64,000 nt of DNA. It comes from Psychrobacter sp. UBA3962. Its GTDB lineage: Bacteria > Pseudomonadota > Gammaproteobacteria > Pseudomonadales > Moraxellaceae. The stretch spans positions 62,001 to 126,000 of the forward strand of contig NZ_DGDC01000013.1 in the NCBI RefSeq assembly GCF_002385225.1, read 5' to 3'. Below, one piece after another: positions 24,405 to 35,200 of this stretch (the stretch's first letter is position 1; each line of letters opens with the position of its first letter). The position numbers and the translations under genes are program-made. The notes under the pieces were generated by a model that ran no database searches, was not told the origin of the DNA, and saw only the letters and a list, made by a program, of their open reading frames with translations.

Positions 24405-27182
24405 CTATATTTTTCCATGACATTGTTTGTAACGCAAGCCTGAACCACAAGGGCAAGGAGCATTACGACTAATATTCAAATCTTTATAGGGGTTGTCACC
24501 ATCCGTTTCTGATTGTGCCGCCATTTGTCTGTTTTGCTGCTGCTGCGCCTGATTAACAGCGGCCATTTCAGCTTCATTATGACGCTCACCAGTCAGGCTA
24601 TCTAAATCATCATGTTCGAACATCATGCGCTGGCGTTCTGCCTGTGCCAAGCGCTCAGCTTCCATCGCTTCTAACTCTTCTTTGGTTGGAATATGAACAC
24701 GGGATAGATCTTGAACGGTGTCTGATTTAATGGCCCCTAGCATCATCTGGAATAATTCGAATGACTCGCGCTTGTACTCTTGCTGAGGATCTTTTTGAGC
24801 ATAGCCTCGCAAGTGAATCCCTTTACGCAGCTGATCCATTTGGGTCAAGTGCTCTTTCCAGTGACGGTCTAAGCTTTGTAGCATGAAATGACGTTCAAGC
24901 TGAGCGGCATTCTCAGGTGACATTTGCTCACGGCGATCACGATAACGCTGAATGGCGGTTTGGATAATCTTCTCACGTAGCCCTTCCTCATCCAACCGGC
25001 GATCTTCATCTAACCAATCATTGATAGGGATATAGTATTTGAACTCGCTCTCTAATTCATCCTCTAACCCATCAATATTCCATTGGTCATCAATAGAGCC
25101 TGGGGGAACGAATTGGCTAATTAGGGCGTCATAAACATCACGATGCATCTCTTCAATCGCTTCTTTTAAATCCGCTTCAGCAAGCAGATCATCGCGCTGT
25201 GAGTAGATAACTTTACGCTGCTCATTGGCCACGTCATCGTATTTAAGTAAGTTTTTACGAGCATCGAAGTCACGGCTTTCGACTTTACCTTGGGCATTCT
25301 CAATTGAGCGAGATACCATCTTGTGCTCAATCGCTTCATCTTCTTTCAGACCCATAGCACGCATCATATTCACCACGCGATCACCGGCGAAAATACGCAT
25401 TAAGTCATCTTCTAAAGATAGGAAGAATCGTGACTGCCCTGGGTCCCCTTGACGACCCGCACGACCCCGTAGCTGGTTATCAATACGGCGTGATTCGTGG
25501 CGCTCTGAGCCAATAATGTGTAGACCACCTGCAGCCAAGACTTCATCGTGTCTTTTTTGCCAAGCTTGTTTTAGACGCTCCATTTCTTCTGGGCTAACAT
25601 TTTCTGGGTCGACAATCTGTGCCTGCCAGTTACCGCCTAGAATAATATCGGTACCACGACCTGCCATGTTGGTAGCAATAGTGACTGCTTTTGGGCTACC
25701 TGCCTGGGCAATAATCTCAGCCTCACGCTCGTGCTGTTTAGCGTTAAGAACGTTGTGTTTGATGCCTTCTTGATCTAACAGATAAGACAATTCTTCACTG
25801 GCTTCAATAGTAGCGGTACCCACCAATACTGGCGCCCCTTTGGCCTGAATCTCTTTAATTTCGCGAATAATACCTTTGTATTTACCCAGCTTAGTTAAGA
25901 AAATCTGGTCATCTAAGTCAATACGAGCAATCGGTTTATGGGTTGGAATAACCACCACATCGATGTCATAGGTAGATTTAAACTCAGCGGCTTCAGTATC
26001 CGCAGTACCCGTCATGCCCGATAGCTTGTCATATAGACGGAAGTAGTTCTGGAAAGTGGTCGTCGCCAGAGTTTGGTTCTCTGCCTGAATTTCCACCCCT
26101 TCTTTGGCCTCTACCGCCTGATGTAGACCATCGGACCAACGACGGCCTGGCATGGTACGACCGGTATTCTCATCAACGATGATCACTTCGCCATCATTAA
26201 CAATATAGTGCACGTTTTTGACGAAGATGTGATGCGCTCGTATCGCTGCTTGAACGTGGGCCAATAAAGGCAGACGGGTTGGACTGTATAAGCTCTCATT
26301 TTCCGAAAGCTCGCCAACTTCAATTAAGAAAGCCTCAATTTTTTCGTAGCCTTTTTCACTGATTTCGATAGAGCGGTTTTTCTCATCAATCCAGAAATCA
26401 CCATCTCTATTTTCTTTATTGGCCTCTTCATCGGTTGAACGTTTTAGGCGAGGAATAATATTATTAATTAGCGCATAAGTTTCAGAGGAATCATCTGCTT
26501 GCCCTGAAATAATCAGCGGTGTACGGGCTTCATCAATTAAAATTGAGTCAATTTCGTCAATAATACAGTAGTTTAAAGGACGCTGTTTTTTCTCAGCCAA
26601 GCTAAACACCATGTTATCGCGTAGGTAGTCAAACCCGTACTCGTTGTTGGTACCATAAGTAATGTCTGCTTGATAAGCATCCACTTTTTCTTGTGGCGGC
26701 TGCTGTGAGTAGATAACCCCAACCGTTAGCCCTAAGAATTCAAATAAGGGACGGTTTAATTCAGCATCACGAGCGGCCAGATAGTCGTTTACCGTGACTA
26801 CGTGCACCCCTTTACCACTGATGGCATTGAGGTAAATGGCCAAAGTTGCCATTAAGGTCTTACCTTCACCGGTACGCATCTCGGCGATTTTACCTTCATG
26901 CAGAGTAATACCACCAATAATCTGCACATCGTAATGGCGCATACCTAGCACACGCTTTGATGCTTCACGACAAACCGCGAAAGCCTCAGGCAATAAAGAG
27001 TCTAGGCTAGCACCTTCGTCAAAACGACTCTTAAACTCTGCCGTTTTATCATGAAGCTGTTCGTCTGTCAGGGCGGCTACTGCTTCTTCTTGAGCATTTA
27101 CTTTTGCCACAATTTGGCGCATCCGCTTTAGCTCACGATCGTTTTTAGTACCAATTACGCTTCCGATTATTTTTGACAACAT
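24405..27182 (-). CDS. secA: Protein translocase ATPase SecA
   Basis: SecA drives preproteins through SecYEG with ATP. The 925-residue protein has the Walker A MRTGEGKT at about 103-110, the DEIDSILIDEARTPLIISG motor signature, the preprotein cross-linking domain, the motif VTIATNMAGRGTDI, and the C-terminal zinc tail CPCGSGLRYKQCH that binds SecB. Length and N terminus (MLSKIIGSVIGTKNDRELKR) are standard. A Gln-rich linker precedes the zinc tail. It is monocistronic and divergent from mutS. Confidence 0.97.
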   Translation of the reverse strand: MLSKIIGSVIGTKNDRELKRMRQIVAKVNAQEEAVAALTDEQLHDKTAEFKSRFDEGASLDSLLPEAFAVCREASKRVLGMRHYDVQIIGGITLHEGKIAEMRTGEGKTLMATLAIYLNAISGKGVHVVTVNDYLAARDAELNRPLFEFLGLTVGVIYSQQPPQEKVDAYQADITYGTNNEYGFDYLRDNMVFSLAEKKQRPLNYCIIDEIDSILIDEARTPLIISGQADDSSETYALINNIIPRLKRSTDEEANKENRDGDFWIDEKNRSIEISEKGYEKIEAFLIEVGELSENESLYSPTRLPLLAHVQAAIRAHHIFVKNVHYIVNDGEVIIVDENTGRTMPGRRWSDGLHQAVEAKEGVEIQAENQTLATTTFQNYFRLYDKLSGMTGTADTEAAEFKSTYDIDVVVIPTHKPIARIDLDDQIFLTKLGKYKGIIREIKEIQAKGAPVLVGTATIEASEELSYLLDQEGIKHNVLNAKQHEREAEIIAQAGSPKAVTIATNMAGRGTDIILGGNWQAQIVDPENVSPEEMERLKQAWQKRHDEVLAAGGLHIIGSERHESRRIDNQLRGRAGRQGDPGQSRFFLSLEDDLMRIFAGDRVVNMMRAMGLKEDEAIEHKMVSRSIENAQGKVESRDFDARKNLLKYDDVANEQRKVIYSQRDDLLAEADLKEAIEEMHRDVYDALISQFVPPGSIDDQWNIDGLEDELESEFKYYIPINDWLDEDRRLDEEGLREKIIQTAIQRYRDRREQMSPENAAQLERHFMLQSLDRHWKEHLTQMDQLRKGIHLRGYAQKDPQQEYKRESFELFQMMLGAIKSDTVQDLSRVHIPTKEELEAMEAERLAQAERQRMMFEHDDLDSLTGERHNEAEMAAVNQAQQQQNRQMAAQSETDGDNPYKDLNISRNAPCPCGSGLRYKQCHGKI

Positions 27183-27548
27183 AACTTTGTAGACCTACTT
27201 ATCGACTAAGTCGTGCATTATTAGGTGCAGACCATAAAAAAATTTTACCTATTATATATGGTAACAGTATTGATAGATACAAGGGCAATTGAATCTACAG
27301 CCATAAATTATTTGTTATATTCTATGAAAAATTAGGCTTATCTCAGTAATTTTGTCCCTTAATCTATACTTCCATTAATTATATAAAGGCACCCAGGCAA
27401 CGCTTACCATACGTTGCTAAACTTGCGCTGAATAGATGTTAAAATAGAACACCTATGAGGGTAATACCCTTTTTTATCTTCTAAAAGCCCTGTCCGTAAG
27501 AAGGGTTACTCCTATTTTCTGCTTATTGTTTTTCTTTGAAAGCTTACT
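27183..27548. other. Intergenic region between divergent secA and mutS
   Basis: No gene is visible in about 366 nt. An inverted repeat GCAACG-N9-CGTTGC at 27397-27417 is the only clear symmetrical element. Both divergent promoters must lie here, and in E. coli secA expression is translationally controlled by its upstream secM; no SecM-like reading frame is apparent. Confidence 0.5.
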
Positions 27549-30500
27549 ATGTCTGTTACCCCAACTATGTCTAATACCCCCAATAACAACTCGATTTTAA
27601 ATATTGCTGGTACGGTCTATAACTTAGATGACCACACACCAATGATGGTGCAGTATTTAACCTTGAAGGCACAATACCCCCATGCTTTGCTGCTATACCG
27701 CATGGGTGATTTTTATGAGTTGTTTCTTGATGATGCCCAGCGTGCTGCCGATATTTTAGACATCACTCTCACCCGCCGTGGCAATGATAAAGCCGGCAAT
27801 AATATTGCCATGGCAGGTGTGCCCTTTCATGCTGCAGAAAGCTATATGGCCCGCCTTATCGCTGCTGGTGAGACCGTGGTTATCTGCGAGCAAGTAGAAG
27901 ATACTGCCGAGCCCAATAGCCCTAGCGACAAGCCCGCTGCTAAAGGCATTATGCGCCGTGAGGTGGTAAAAACATTAACCGCAGGCACCCTGACCGACGA
28001 TGCTTTAATCGGACCGAATCAAACGCCGAGTGTTGTCGCCATTGATTTCCAGATCAGTAAAAACTTACAGCAACCTACTTTATCCCAAGCCAAAAAATGG
28101 CAGGTGGGGATCAGCCAACTTGACTTAAATGCTGGAACCATTCGCACTCAGACCCTTCATCTAGACTCCTTATTACAGCAGCCCATGCTGGATAGCTTCA
28201 GTCAGGACAATAATGACCCTCAACCAGGCAGCAACTCAGAAAAAGCTCTAGACTTTAAGCAACTGTTGAAGCAGCGTCTGCTAACGGTACTGATTCGCTT
28301 TTCGCCCAGTGAAGTTATCATCTCTGAGTCCACCTCAGATGAATGGCGGCACTGGTTACAAGATAAGCTGTATTGCCCTGTTATCAGTGTGGCTGCCAGT
28401 GACTTTCATGCTCAGCATGCAGCCACCACAGTATGCCGACAATTTAACGTTCAAACCGTTGAAGGGTTAGGTATTGCCGATAGCTTAGTGGCCCAGACCA
28501 GTACCGCTGCCTTAATTCATTATGCGCAGCAGACTCAGCAGCGTCATACGCCTCAGCTTAACGAGCTTATTGTCGAGCGTGATGAAGATTATCTTATTAT
28601 TGATGACATTAGCAGTCGAAACCTAGAGCTTTTTTCGCCAGTTAGCCCAACCGGTACCAGCTTACTTAGTGTCGTCAATCACTGTCAGACCCCCATGGGT
28701 AAGAGACTGCTGGCCAACCAACTAAAGCGCCCTTTACGCTTATCTCAAGCACATCAGCAACTGCAAGCAAGACTGGATGCGGTTGAGTGGTTTGTTAATC
28801 AGCCGGCACTGGCTAATCTACAGCCTTTACAACAGCAATTACAAAGCATTGGGGATATTGAACGCATCAGTAGCCGTATCGCCTTACACAGCGCTAAGCC
28901 TCGTGACTTAAGACGACTGGCGTCTAGTATCAGAAACAGTGAGCAAGTCGCTGAGTATTTACAGACTTTAGGGCTTACCCCTGAGGCACCTTCCTTGTTG
29001 GTGCAGTTATTTAAGCAGCTGCCTTTACAGCACCCTGAGCTGATTGAAATTGCTGATTTATTAGACAGAGCCATTGTTGAGGAGCCACCCGCCCATATTC
29101 GCGACGGCGGGATGATAGCGACTGGCTACGATGAAGAGTTTGATCGCTTGGTGCATTTGCACGACAACATTCAAGAAACTTTAGATGAGATGGCCAATGA
29201 GGCTCGTCAAACCTATAAGTTGCCGAGTCTTAAAGTGGGCTTTAATAAAGTCAGTGGCTTTTATTTCGAGCTCCCCAAAGGGCAAGCCAACGCTGCACCC
29301 GAAGCTTTTATCCGTCGCCAAACCTTAAAAAACAGCGAACGCTTTATTACCGAGCCACTAAAAACTCTAGAAGTGGACTACTTAGAGGCCCAAACCAATG
29401 CTCTAGCTAGAGAAAAGGCTTTATACCAAGGTGTATTGGTCGCCCTGAGCGAACAGCTGTCTCACTTACAGCAATTAAGTGCCTCCATTTCCCAGCTTGA
29501 TGTGTTACTTAACTGGGCAGTATTGGCCAAAGAAAGCCAATGGGTAAGACCTGTCTTAACGCCTGAATCAAGCTATCTGGATATCAAAGATGGTCGTCAC
29601 TTGGTGGTGGAAGCTATGAACCAACCCCAGAATTTGCATGGCAAATCATCGGCACCCACCTCCCCCGCTTCGGTTCAGCAATTCGTGGCCAATGACTGTC
29701 AACTAGGTACTGAGTCTAATGAACAACGTTTGCTGCTGATTACTGGGCCCAATATGGGTGGTAAATCCACCTATATGCGTCAAACGGCCTTGATCGTCTT
29801 GCTGGCTTGCTGTGGTAGCTTTATACCGGCCAGCTCGGCACATATCGGTGATATTGACCGTATATTCACCCGTATTGGCTCTGCTGATGACTTGGCTGGG
29901 GGTAAGTCTACTTTTATGGTGGAAATGATTGAAACCGCTCAAATATTAAACCTCGCCAGCTCACGCTCATTGGTATTAATGGATGAGGTAGGTCGTGGCA
30001 CCTCAACCACGGATGGCTTGGCTATTGCTCATGCTTGTGCAGTCCAGTTGGCCGAGATGGGTAGCTTGACCTTATTTGCCACGCATTACTTTGAACTAAC
30101 TGAGTTAGCAAAACAGCCTGAATTGGCCCATAAAATCAGAAACGTACATGTTGCTGCTAGTGAAGTAGAAGGCCAATTGTTATTGCTGCACAAAATACAA
30201 GAGGGGGCAGCCAGCTCAAGCTTTGGTCTGCATGTGGCAAAAATGGCGGGCATCCCTGAGCAAGTACTCACTGCAGCCACTCATTATCTTACCCAGCAAA
30301 ATTCATTAAATAGAGCGGTCGCTTCCTCTGAGGTCGACTACGAAGTTAATCATGCTAAAATCGATAAAGCTTATGCAAATGCTGACCAAAGCCTTAATAC
30401 TGAGCAAAAAAACGCAGCTCATTCACAGACATCACTACAATTAACACCTTCTCAATCTGCAGAGCTTAGCCCTCAACAAATCGCTGAGAAGAATCAGCTA

Positions 30501-30626
30501 ACCCCCATGAATCCTGAGGCTATGGCTATCTTTGAAAAAATAAAACAACTGCAACCCGATGAATTAACCGCAAAACAAGCACTTGATTTGCTATATGAGT
30601 TAAAGAGCAACACTGAAGGCAGCTAA
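27549..30626 (+). CDS. mutS: DNA mismatch repair protein MutS
   Basis: MutS recognises base mismatches and small loops and recruits MutL. The mismatch-contacting motif GDFYELF is at about 53-59, Walker A GPNMGGKST at about 732-740, Walker B/signature LVLMDEVGRGTSTTDGLAIA, and the FATHYFELTELA switch region follows. At 1025 residues it is clearly longer than the 853-residue E. coli protein: extra sequence lies at the N terminus (about 15 residues), in the connector region around 180-250, and in a Ser/Gln/Asn-rich linker (about 920-990) before the C-terminal helices. fdxA follows, as in Pseudomonas. Confidence 0.96.
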   Translation: MSVTPTMSNTPNNNSILNIAGTVYNLDDHTPMMVQYLTLKAQYPHALLLYRMGDFYELFLDDAQRAADILDITLTRRGNDKAGNNIAMAGVPFHAAESYMARLIAAGETVVICEQVEDTAEPNSPSDKPAAKGIMRREVVKTLTAGTLTDDALIGPNQTPSVVAIDFQISKNLQQPTLSQAKKWQVGISQLDLNAGTIRTQTLHLDSLLQQPMLDSFSQDNNDPQPGSNSEKALDFKQLLKQRLLTVLIRFSPSEVIISESTSDEWRHWLQDKLYCPVISVAASDFHAQHAATTVCRQFNVQTVEGLGIADSLVAQTSTAALIHYAQQTQQRHTPQLNELIVERDEDYLIIDDISSRNLELFSPVSPTGTSLLSVVNHCQTPMGKRLLANQLKRPLRLSQAHQQLQARLDAVEWFVNQPALANLQPLQQQLQSIGDIERISSRIALHSAKPRDLRRLASSIRNSEQVAEYLQTLGLTPEAPSLLVQLFKQLPLQHPELIEIADLLDRAIVEEPPAHIRDGGMIATGYDEEFDRLVHLHDNIQETLDEMANEARQTYKLPSLKVGFNKVSGFYFELPKGQANAAPEAFIRRQTLKNSERFITEPLKTLEVDYLEAQTNALAREKALYQGVLVALSEQLSHLQQLSASISQLDVLLNWAVLAKESQWVRPVLTPESSYLDIKDGRHLVVEAMNQPQNLHGKSSAPTSPASVQQFVANDCQLGTESNEQRLLLITGPNMGGKSTYMRQTALIVLLACCGSFIPASSAHIGDIDRIFTRIGSADDLAGGKSTFMVEMIETAQILNLASSRSLVLMDEVGRGTSTTDGLAIAHACAVQLAEMGSLTLFATHYFELTELAKQPELAHKIRNVHVAASEVEGQLLLLHKIQEGAASSSFGLHVAKMAGIPEQVLTAATHYLTQQNSLNRAVASSEVDYEVNHAKIDKAYANADQSLNTEQKNAAHSQTSLQLTPSQSAELSPQQIAEKNQLTPMNPEAMAIFEKIKQLQPDELTAKQALDLLYELKSNTEGS

Positions 30627-30856
30627 ATCAACAAAACTGACTGATAGGAATTTGTGAAATAGTCATTAACAGGGTAAAATATACCTCACAAATAAATCTT
30701 ATCCCTCATTCGCAACTTACTTATCTTGTGATATTGACCATTTAGCTTCCTACTGGCGCAGTTACTGTGACTCATATTGAGGTTATAACTGACCTAGCCA
30801 AAATCGCCACAATGGTTAAACACAGCTCAAGATAACTTTTATAAAGGTAGCTCGCT

Positions 30857-31180
30857 ATGACATTTGTTGTCACTGATAATTGCATCCGCTGCAAATACAC
30901 CGATTGTGTTGAAGTCTGCCCTGTGGACTGCTTTTATGAAGGGCCTAACTTCTTGGTCATTCATCCTGATGAGTGTATTGACTGTGCTTTGTGTGAGCCT
31001 GAGTGCCCAGCCAATGCTATTTTTTCGGAAGACGAAGTGCCTAAGGGCCAAGAAGAGTTTATTGAGCTAAACGCAGAGCTTGCAGAAGTGTGGCCAAACA
31101 TTACTGAAATGCAAGATCAGCTACCAGACGCTGCGAAGTGGGATGGTGTTGAAGGTAAAATTCAGTATCTAGAGCGCTAA
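30857..31180 (+). CDS. fdxA: 7Fe ferredoxin FdxA
   Basis: A 107-residue [3Fe-4S][4Fe-4S] ferredoxin beginning MTFVVTDNCIRCKYTDCVEVC. The first cluster has cysteines at about 9, 12, 17 and 21; the second has CIDCALCEPEC. The mutS-fdxA adjacency matches that in pseudomonads and Azotobacter. GGTAG and a short spacer precede the ATG. It is closed by a strong terminator. Confidence 0.95.
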   Translation: MTFVVTDNCIRCKYTDCVEVCPVDCFYEGPNFLVIHPDECIDCALCEPECPANAIFSEDEVPKGQEEFIELNAELAEVWPNITEMQDQLPDAAKWDGVEGKIQYLER

Positions 31181-31211
31181 GCCTTACTCACAAGCAAGTC
31201 TTGTTAATTAG

Positions 31212-31251
31212 AAAGCGACCTATATCTGTCTATGATATGGGTCGCTTTTTT
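31212..31251 (+). terminator. Terminator after fdxA
   Basis: A 15-pair stem with one G-T pair (31212-31226 with 31234-31248) ends in a T run. Confidence 0.88.
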
Positions 31252-31271
31252 ATGGCTGTCACTACTTTAGA

Positions 31272-31682
31272 CTAATCAAACGGATATAGGCAATTCACCA
31301 CCTCTTCTAAATTACATACAATTTTATTTTGGCTTTTATCTATTGGATTTTTTATGGTGCCTGTAATATTGCCCAAAGTCGTTATTTTATTGTCTGCGTC
31401 TGAGACTTCTGCCGTATAGCTTAAGGATCCACAGGCAGAGGTTGTTAGTTTAAGGGACTCCAATGGATCAGAAGAAGGGACCACTTTTAAGCCATTTATA
31501 CCTGTATTCATATCTATAAACAGCTTATCACTAAAGGCTTTTGTTTCAGCCAGACACGCCACCTCAGAGGACTTTTTAGCATAATTCTGATAAGCAGGTA
31601 TGGCAATTAGCGATAAGATCCCAATGATGGCGACCACCACCATCAACTCTATCAAGGTAAAACCTTGTTCTGTTTCCATCAT
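31272..31682 (-). CDS. Type IV pilin (PilA/PilE-like)
   Basis: A 136-residue prepilin with a very short leader (MMETEQG) and the cleavage/methylation site G-FTLIELMVVVAIIGIL, including Glu5. Two cysteines near the C terminus (NKIVCNLEEVVNC), plus CLAETKAF and SACGS earlier, could form pilin disulfides. The sequence resembles a major pilin in its N-terminal helix but sits at the end of a minor-pilin cluster, so it may be a minor subunit or an alternative pilin. It lies 98 nt after the preceding pilin gene on the same strand. Confidence 0.85.
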   Translation of the reverse strand: MMETEQGFTLIELMVVVAIIGILSLIAIPAYQNYAKKSSEVACLAETKAFSDKLFIDMNTGINGLKVVPSSDPLESLKLTTSACGSLSYTAEVSDADNKITTLGNITGTIKNPIDKSQNKIVCNLEEVVNCLYPFD

Positions 31683-31780
31683 ATATCCTTAAAAGACAAA
31701 TTAATTAAAATTTATAATAACACTATTTATTATAATTAATAAATTAATAGTTAGTTAATTTTAATCAGATAAGGTTCTAC

Positions 31781-32281
31781 CTACCAATTATTAGCACATT
31801 GCTGCATAGAGATTATTTCTAATAAATCCGGTGTACTAGCAAATACGCATCTTTGACCCCAACTATCTAAATAATAATGACTAGCTAATTCTAGTTTCTC
31901 GAATTCAGGCTTAGGCTGGATTAACAACCGCCACCCTTGCGGGTTAGCATGAGCATCAGTCAGTGATCGTTCGCCTGTGGCGTCAGTGAGTTGGAAGGAA
32001 TATTTAGTCTTGGGCCGGTCTTTAAGCGCATCACTAACCGCAAACCCCGCATAGGTCAGATGCCTTGCTCGCCAGCGCTGCAGTTGATTGCCAAGGTACA
32101 GCCCTTGCTGCTGCGCAATATGCTGCTCTCTTTGCAGTAGATAATGGTTATAACTGGGCAAAGCAATCAACATCAATACAGCAGTGATCATACTCACCAT
32201 CATCAACTCGATTAAACTAAATCCCTGCACCCCTTTGCTAATAATAAGTTGACCTCTGTTAGAGCCTGCAATAGTAGTCAT
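31781..32281 (-). CDS. pilE: Minor type IV pilin PilE-like
   Basis: A 166-residue prepilin with a 20-residue leader and cleavage site G-FSLIELMMVSMITAVLMLIALPSY, with Glu5 present. The mature protein has the PilE/ComP-like end with a cysteine pair (GQRCVFAS..MQQCANNW). It starts 12 nt after pilY1, where PilE sits in Acinetobacter and Pseudomonas minor pilin operons, which supports the name. It probably acts in pilus priming and assembly at the inner membrane. Confidence 0.82.
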   Translation of the reverse strand: MTTIAGSNRGQLIISKGVQGFSLIELMMVSMITAVLMLIALPSYNHYLLQREQHIAQQQGLYLGNQLQRWRARHLTYAGFAVSDALKDRPKTKYSFQLTDATGERSLTDAHANPQGWRLLIQPKPEFEKLELASHYYLDSWGQRCVFASTPDLLEIISMQQCANNW

Positions 32282-32293
32282 TTTAGGTACTGC

Positions 32294-35200
32294 CTAGTTT
32301 GAAACTGAAAGATGATTACTATAATCAAACCACTGCTCCAGAAATAATCGTGGCTGCAGCGTAAAGCTATTAACAAACTTAGGGGTCGCTTGGATGTCAT
32401 TAAGATTTACTGGGGCAGATAATTGAATTTCTTCAATAAGATTAGCTTCTGAATAAACACCGGAAACTTGAGCTGTAAATAGCTGTCTGGCTTTGCCCTC
32501 TCCCACCGTTTTCCAAGATAAAGGATTTAATCCGTTGCCATAGCTAATTCTTTGCAAATGATTGCGATAAGTTTTGTTAGCCCTATTACAGTTACCGTAC
32601 GGAAGACAAAACTGATACACCTCTGTACTTCCTATAAGTTGCGCGCGACAAGCAGCTAGAGGCTCCCATTTTGGCACAGGATTATAGGCTGTTAGATACA
32701 GCTTATTACTGACTGCAAACATAGGGCCAAACGCTTTAATCGCATGGCTGCTGGCCGAGCTATTGCTACCCGAAACCCTATTTTGATTATTCGGACCCTC
32801 TACCACACCATCCTCCTGAATATCAGCACCCTGTTGACCAAACTGAGTTAAAGGCGACCGCCAACCTTGCTTGTGATAGCCACTTAACTGAGGATCGCTG
32901 ACATCCATAGTGCTTAAATCCGGGAAACCTTCTTCAGTCAAATAGATATCACGGGTCTGTAATGCGGCTAGGGGCATATTAAATAGATTTGGATTGGTCA
33001 CATCCTTATCGTAAAGAGTATAGACCTGATTGGCTGTGAGGCTAAGGGCTGACATTTTTTCTGTTGTCATGGGCTTAATGCTAATCCAGTCTTTGGTAGC
33101 ACTCAGAATAGGTGCCAAAGGATCTACTATTGCTGAAAGAGACTTATTTGGATTATTTGAATCAAAAGAGCTAGGGACTCTGAGGCTAGCACTGACTTTA
33201 TCTGTTGAGGCAAATGTGGTGGTCACCTTGAGCCATGAGCCCGGTTGAAACAGCTTTGTGCCCAATTGAAAATGACCGTTTTCGAAGCGAATGTTGCTAC
33301 TGCTATTTATATCCCTAAGCAATGCCATATCAGAAACTGTCAAATACCAATCACTATTTTCTAATTTAATTCCTGCCTCCTCTGTCGTTAAAAATCGCTT
33401 ATGCGTAGCTCGTAGAATCTGGCTATGCCCTAAGCTATCTAAATAATCAATTTCCAGACTCACTGTATGCTTTGAGGGGTCAGTAATACGTAAAGGATGA
33501 CTGCGATCGCCTGAAGCGACACTGACTGTGGCAAACTTACCAGAAAAGCTATCAATACTATTATGGTTTTGGAGAGTAACCACAGGGGTTTCATAAAAGC
33601 GAGGCCCAGGACTGTTTTTTTTACTTCTAAAATCTGCCAGGCGCACCACCCGCACCTTACTGGCTAAGCCAGCTGAGGAAGCCACATTGTCTATATCCAA
33701 TCGAAATAGCTGTCCCTCCAAATCTGCAAAATAGAGATGATCTGTGAGACCATCCTCTTCTCTATCCATAGCCTTAACGGAACCTGTGATGCTATACAAC
33801 ATCGAGTCATTTGCTACTTGCAACACTTTGCCGGCATCTTTTGACAAGTCAGAAAAACCGTTATCATCTTTACTGCTTATAATGCTCTGTGTCTCATTGT
33901 CTGCCGTAACTACAATAAGTGGCACCCCTGTTTTGGCATCGATGATATATAAAGCATTGCCCAATATCGACTGTAGGCCTTGTTGTAAGTAGTAGCGCTC
34001 CCGTAACCCATCCGGCTTGTCATATTCATTGGCATCATAACCTCCTGAGAGTATCGCAACTAATTTAGGCTCGCCAAACCAATTAATATGAGTAATAACA
34101 GGTTTGCTCCAGCTATAACCTAACTGCTTGAAATACAACTGACCAAAATCCTGGCGATCAGGAGTAATAGTAAATAACTGCTTTGGCGCAAACCCATTTA
34201 AATTCTGTGCAGAGTCCACTTTATCTAGACCGGTTAAATCTAGGCCGTAGTAAGCCCTAGCCCCTAATCTCGCACCCCCAAATACGTACAAAGGTTTGGC
34301 GATACTCTCTCCCTCTGCATTGGTTATATAACGGGCGTATTGAATCCAAGGCCCATCGATACCAAAGCTGGGATGGGCCTCTGTTGATGCCGCTAAGCTG
34401 TCCTGCGTGATGGCTTTGTATTGGCCGTTTTCAGCTAACACCTCTTGAGCAAAATAGGCCGCTACCTCTTCACCCGTTGCATCATCAATAATATGCAGAG
34501 CATTGTCCATAGCCCCATATAAAATATGTTTTTTATAGCTATATTTTTGGGATCCGGATGAATTGATACTATTAGATTGATTGGAGAGTAGCGGTTGAGC
34601 CTTACTAATTAAAGCAATGGGCGTTGAATGATGAATGCCAGCACTTGGCGGACTAGTATCAAACCTATAACTCAGTAACGACTGTCGAAGCTTCGTCTGT
34701 TGCTTTTGAGTCAGCTTAGGCAGCTGAAAACGGTTAATACTATCAGGGGTTTGTGCTATCAGATTTCTCGCTTCAGATTGACTTAGATAGACATTCCTGG
34801 GGTTTTTCAATAACTGTGGCTTACCTTTAATAGCCTCTGCAGCAAAAATATCGTTAACAACGGATGATTGATACTTACTAACACCGCCTGGCCACTGTGC
34901 CTGTAAGCTGCCAAACTGGGGCTGTAAATAAGTCTGATAGCGCTCTTTAAATAGTTTATTGCTGTGCATGAAGTTGGTTAGCTGAATGGGTGCTTTTCTT
35001 ACCCTAGCAGAGGGCTGTGTCGTCAAGTTTTTTGCCATAACAGTCAAAGCTTGAGCCAGCGCCATACTTTGCTTTACACCTTGATCAGATTTAGCATCCA
35101 TAGAGCCAACTGACTGAAAAACCCCCCCTTCTCCATAACTGTGTCCATACTGCCCTAGCAAACACTTTTGTCTTGTCTCAGGTGTAACGCTAGCTGCTAA

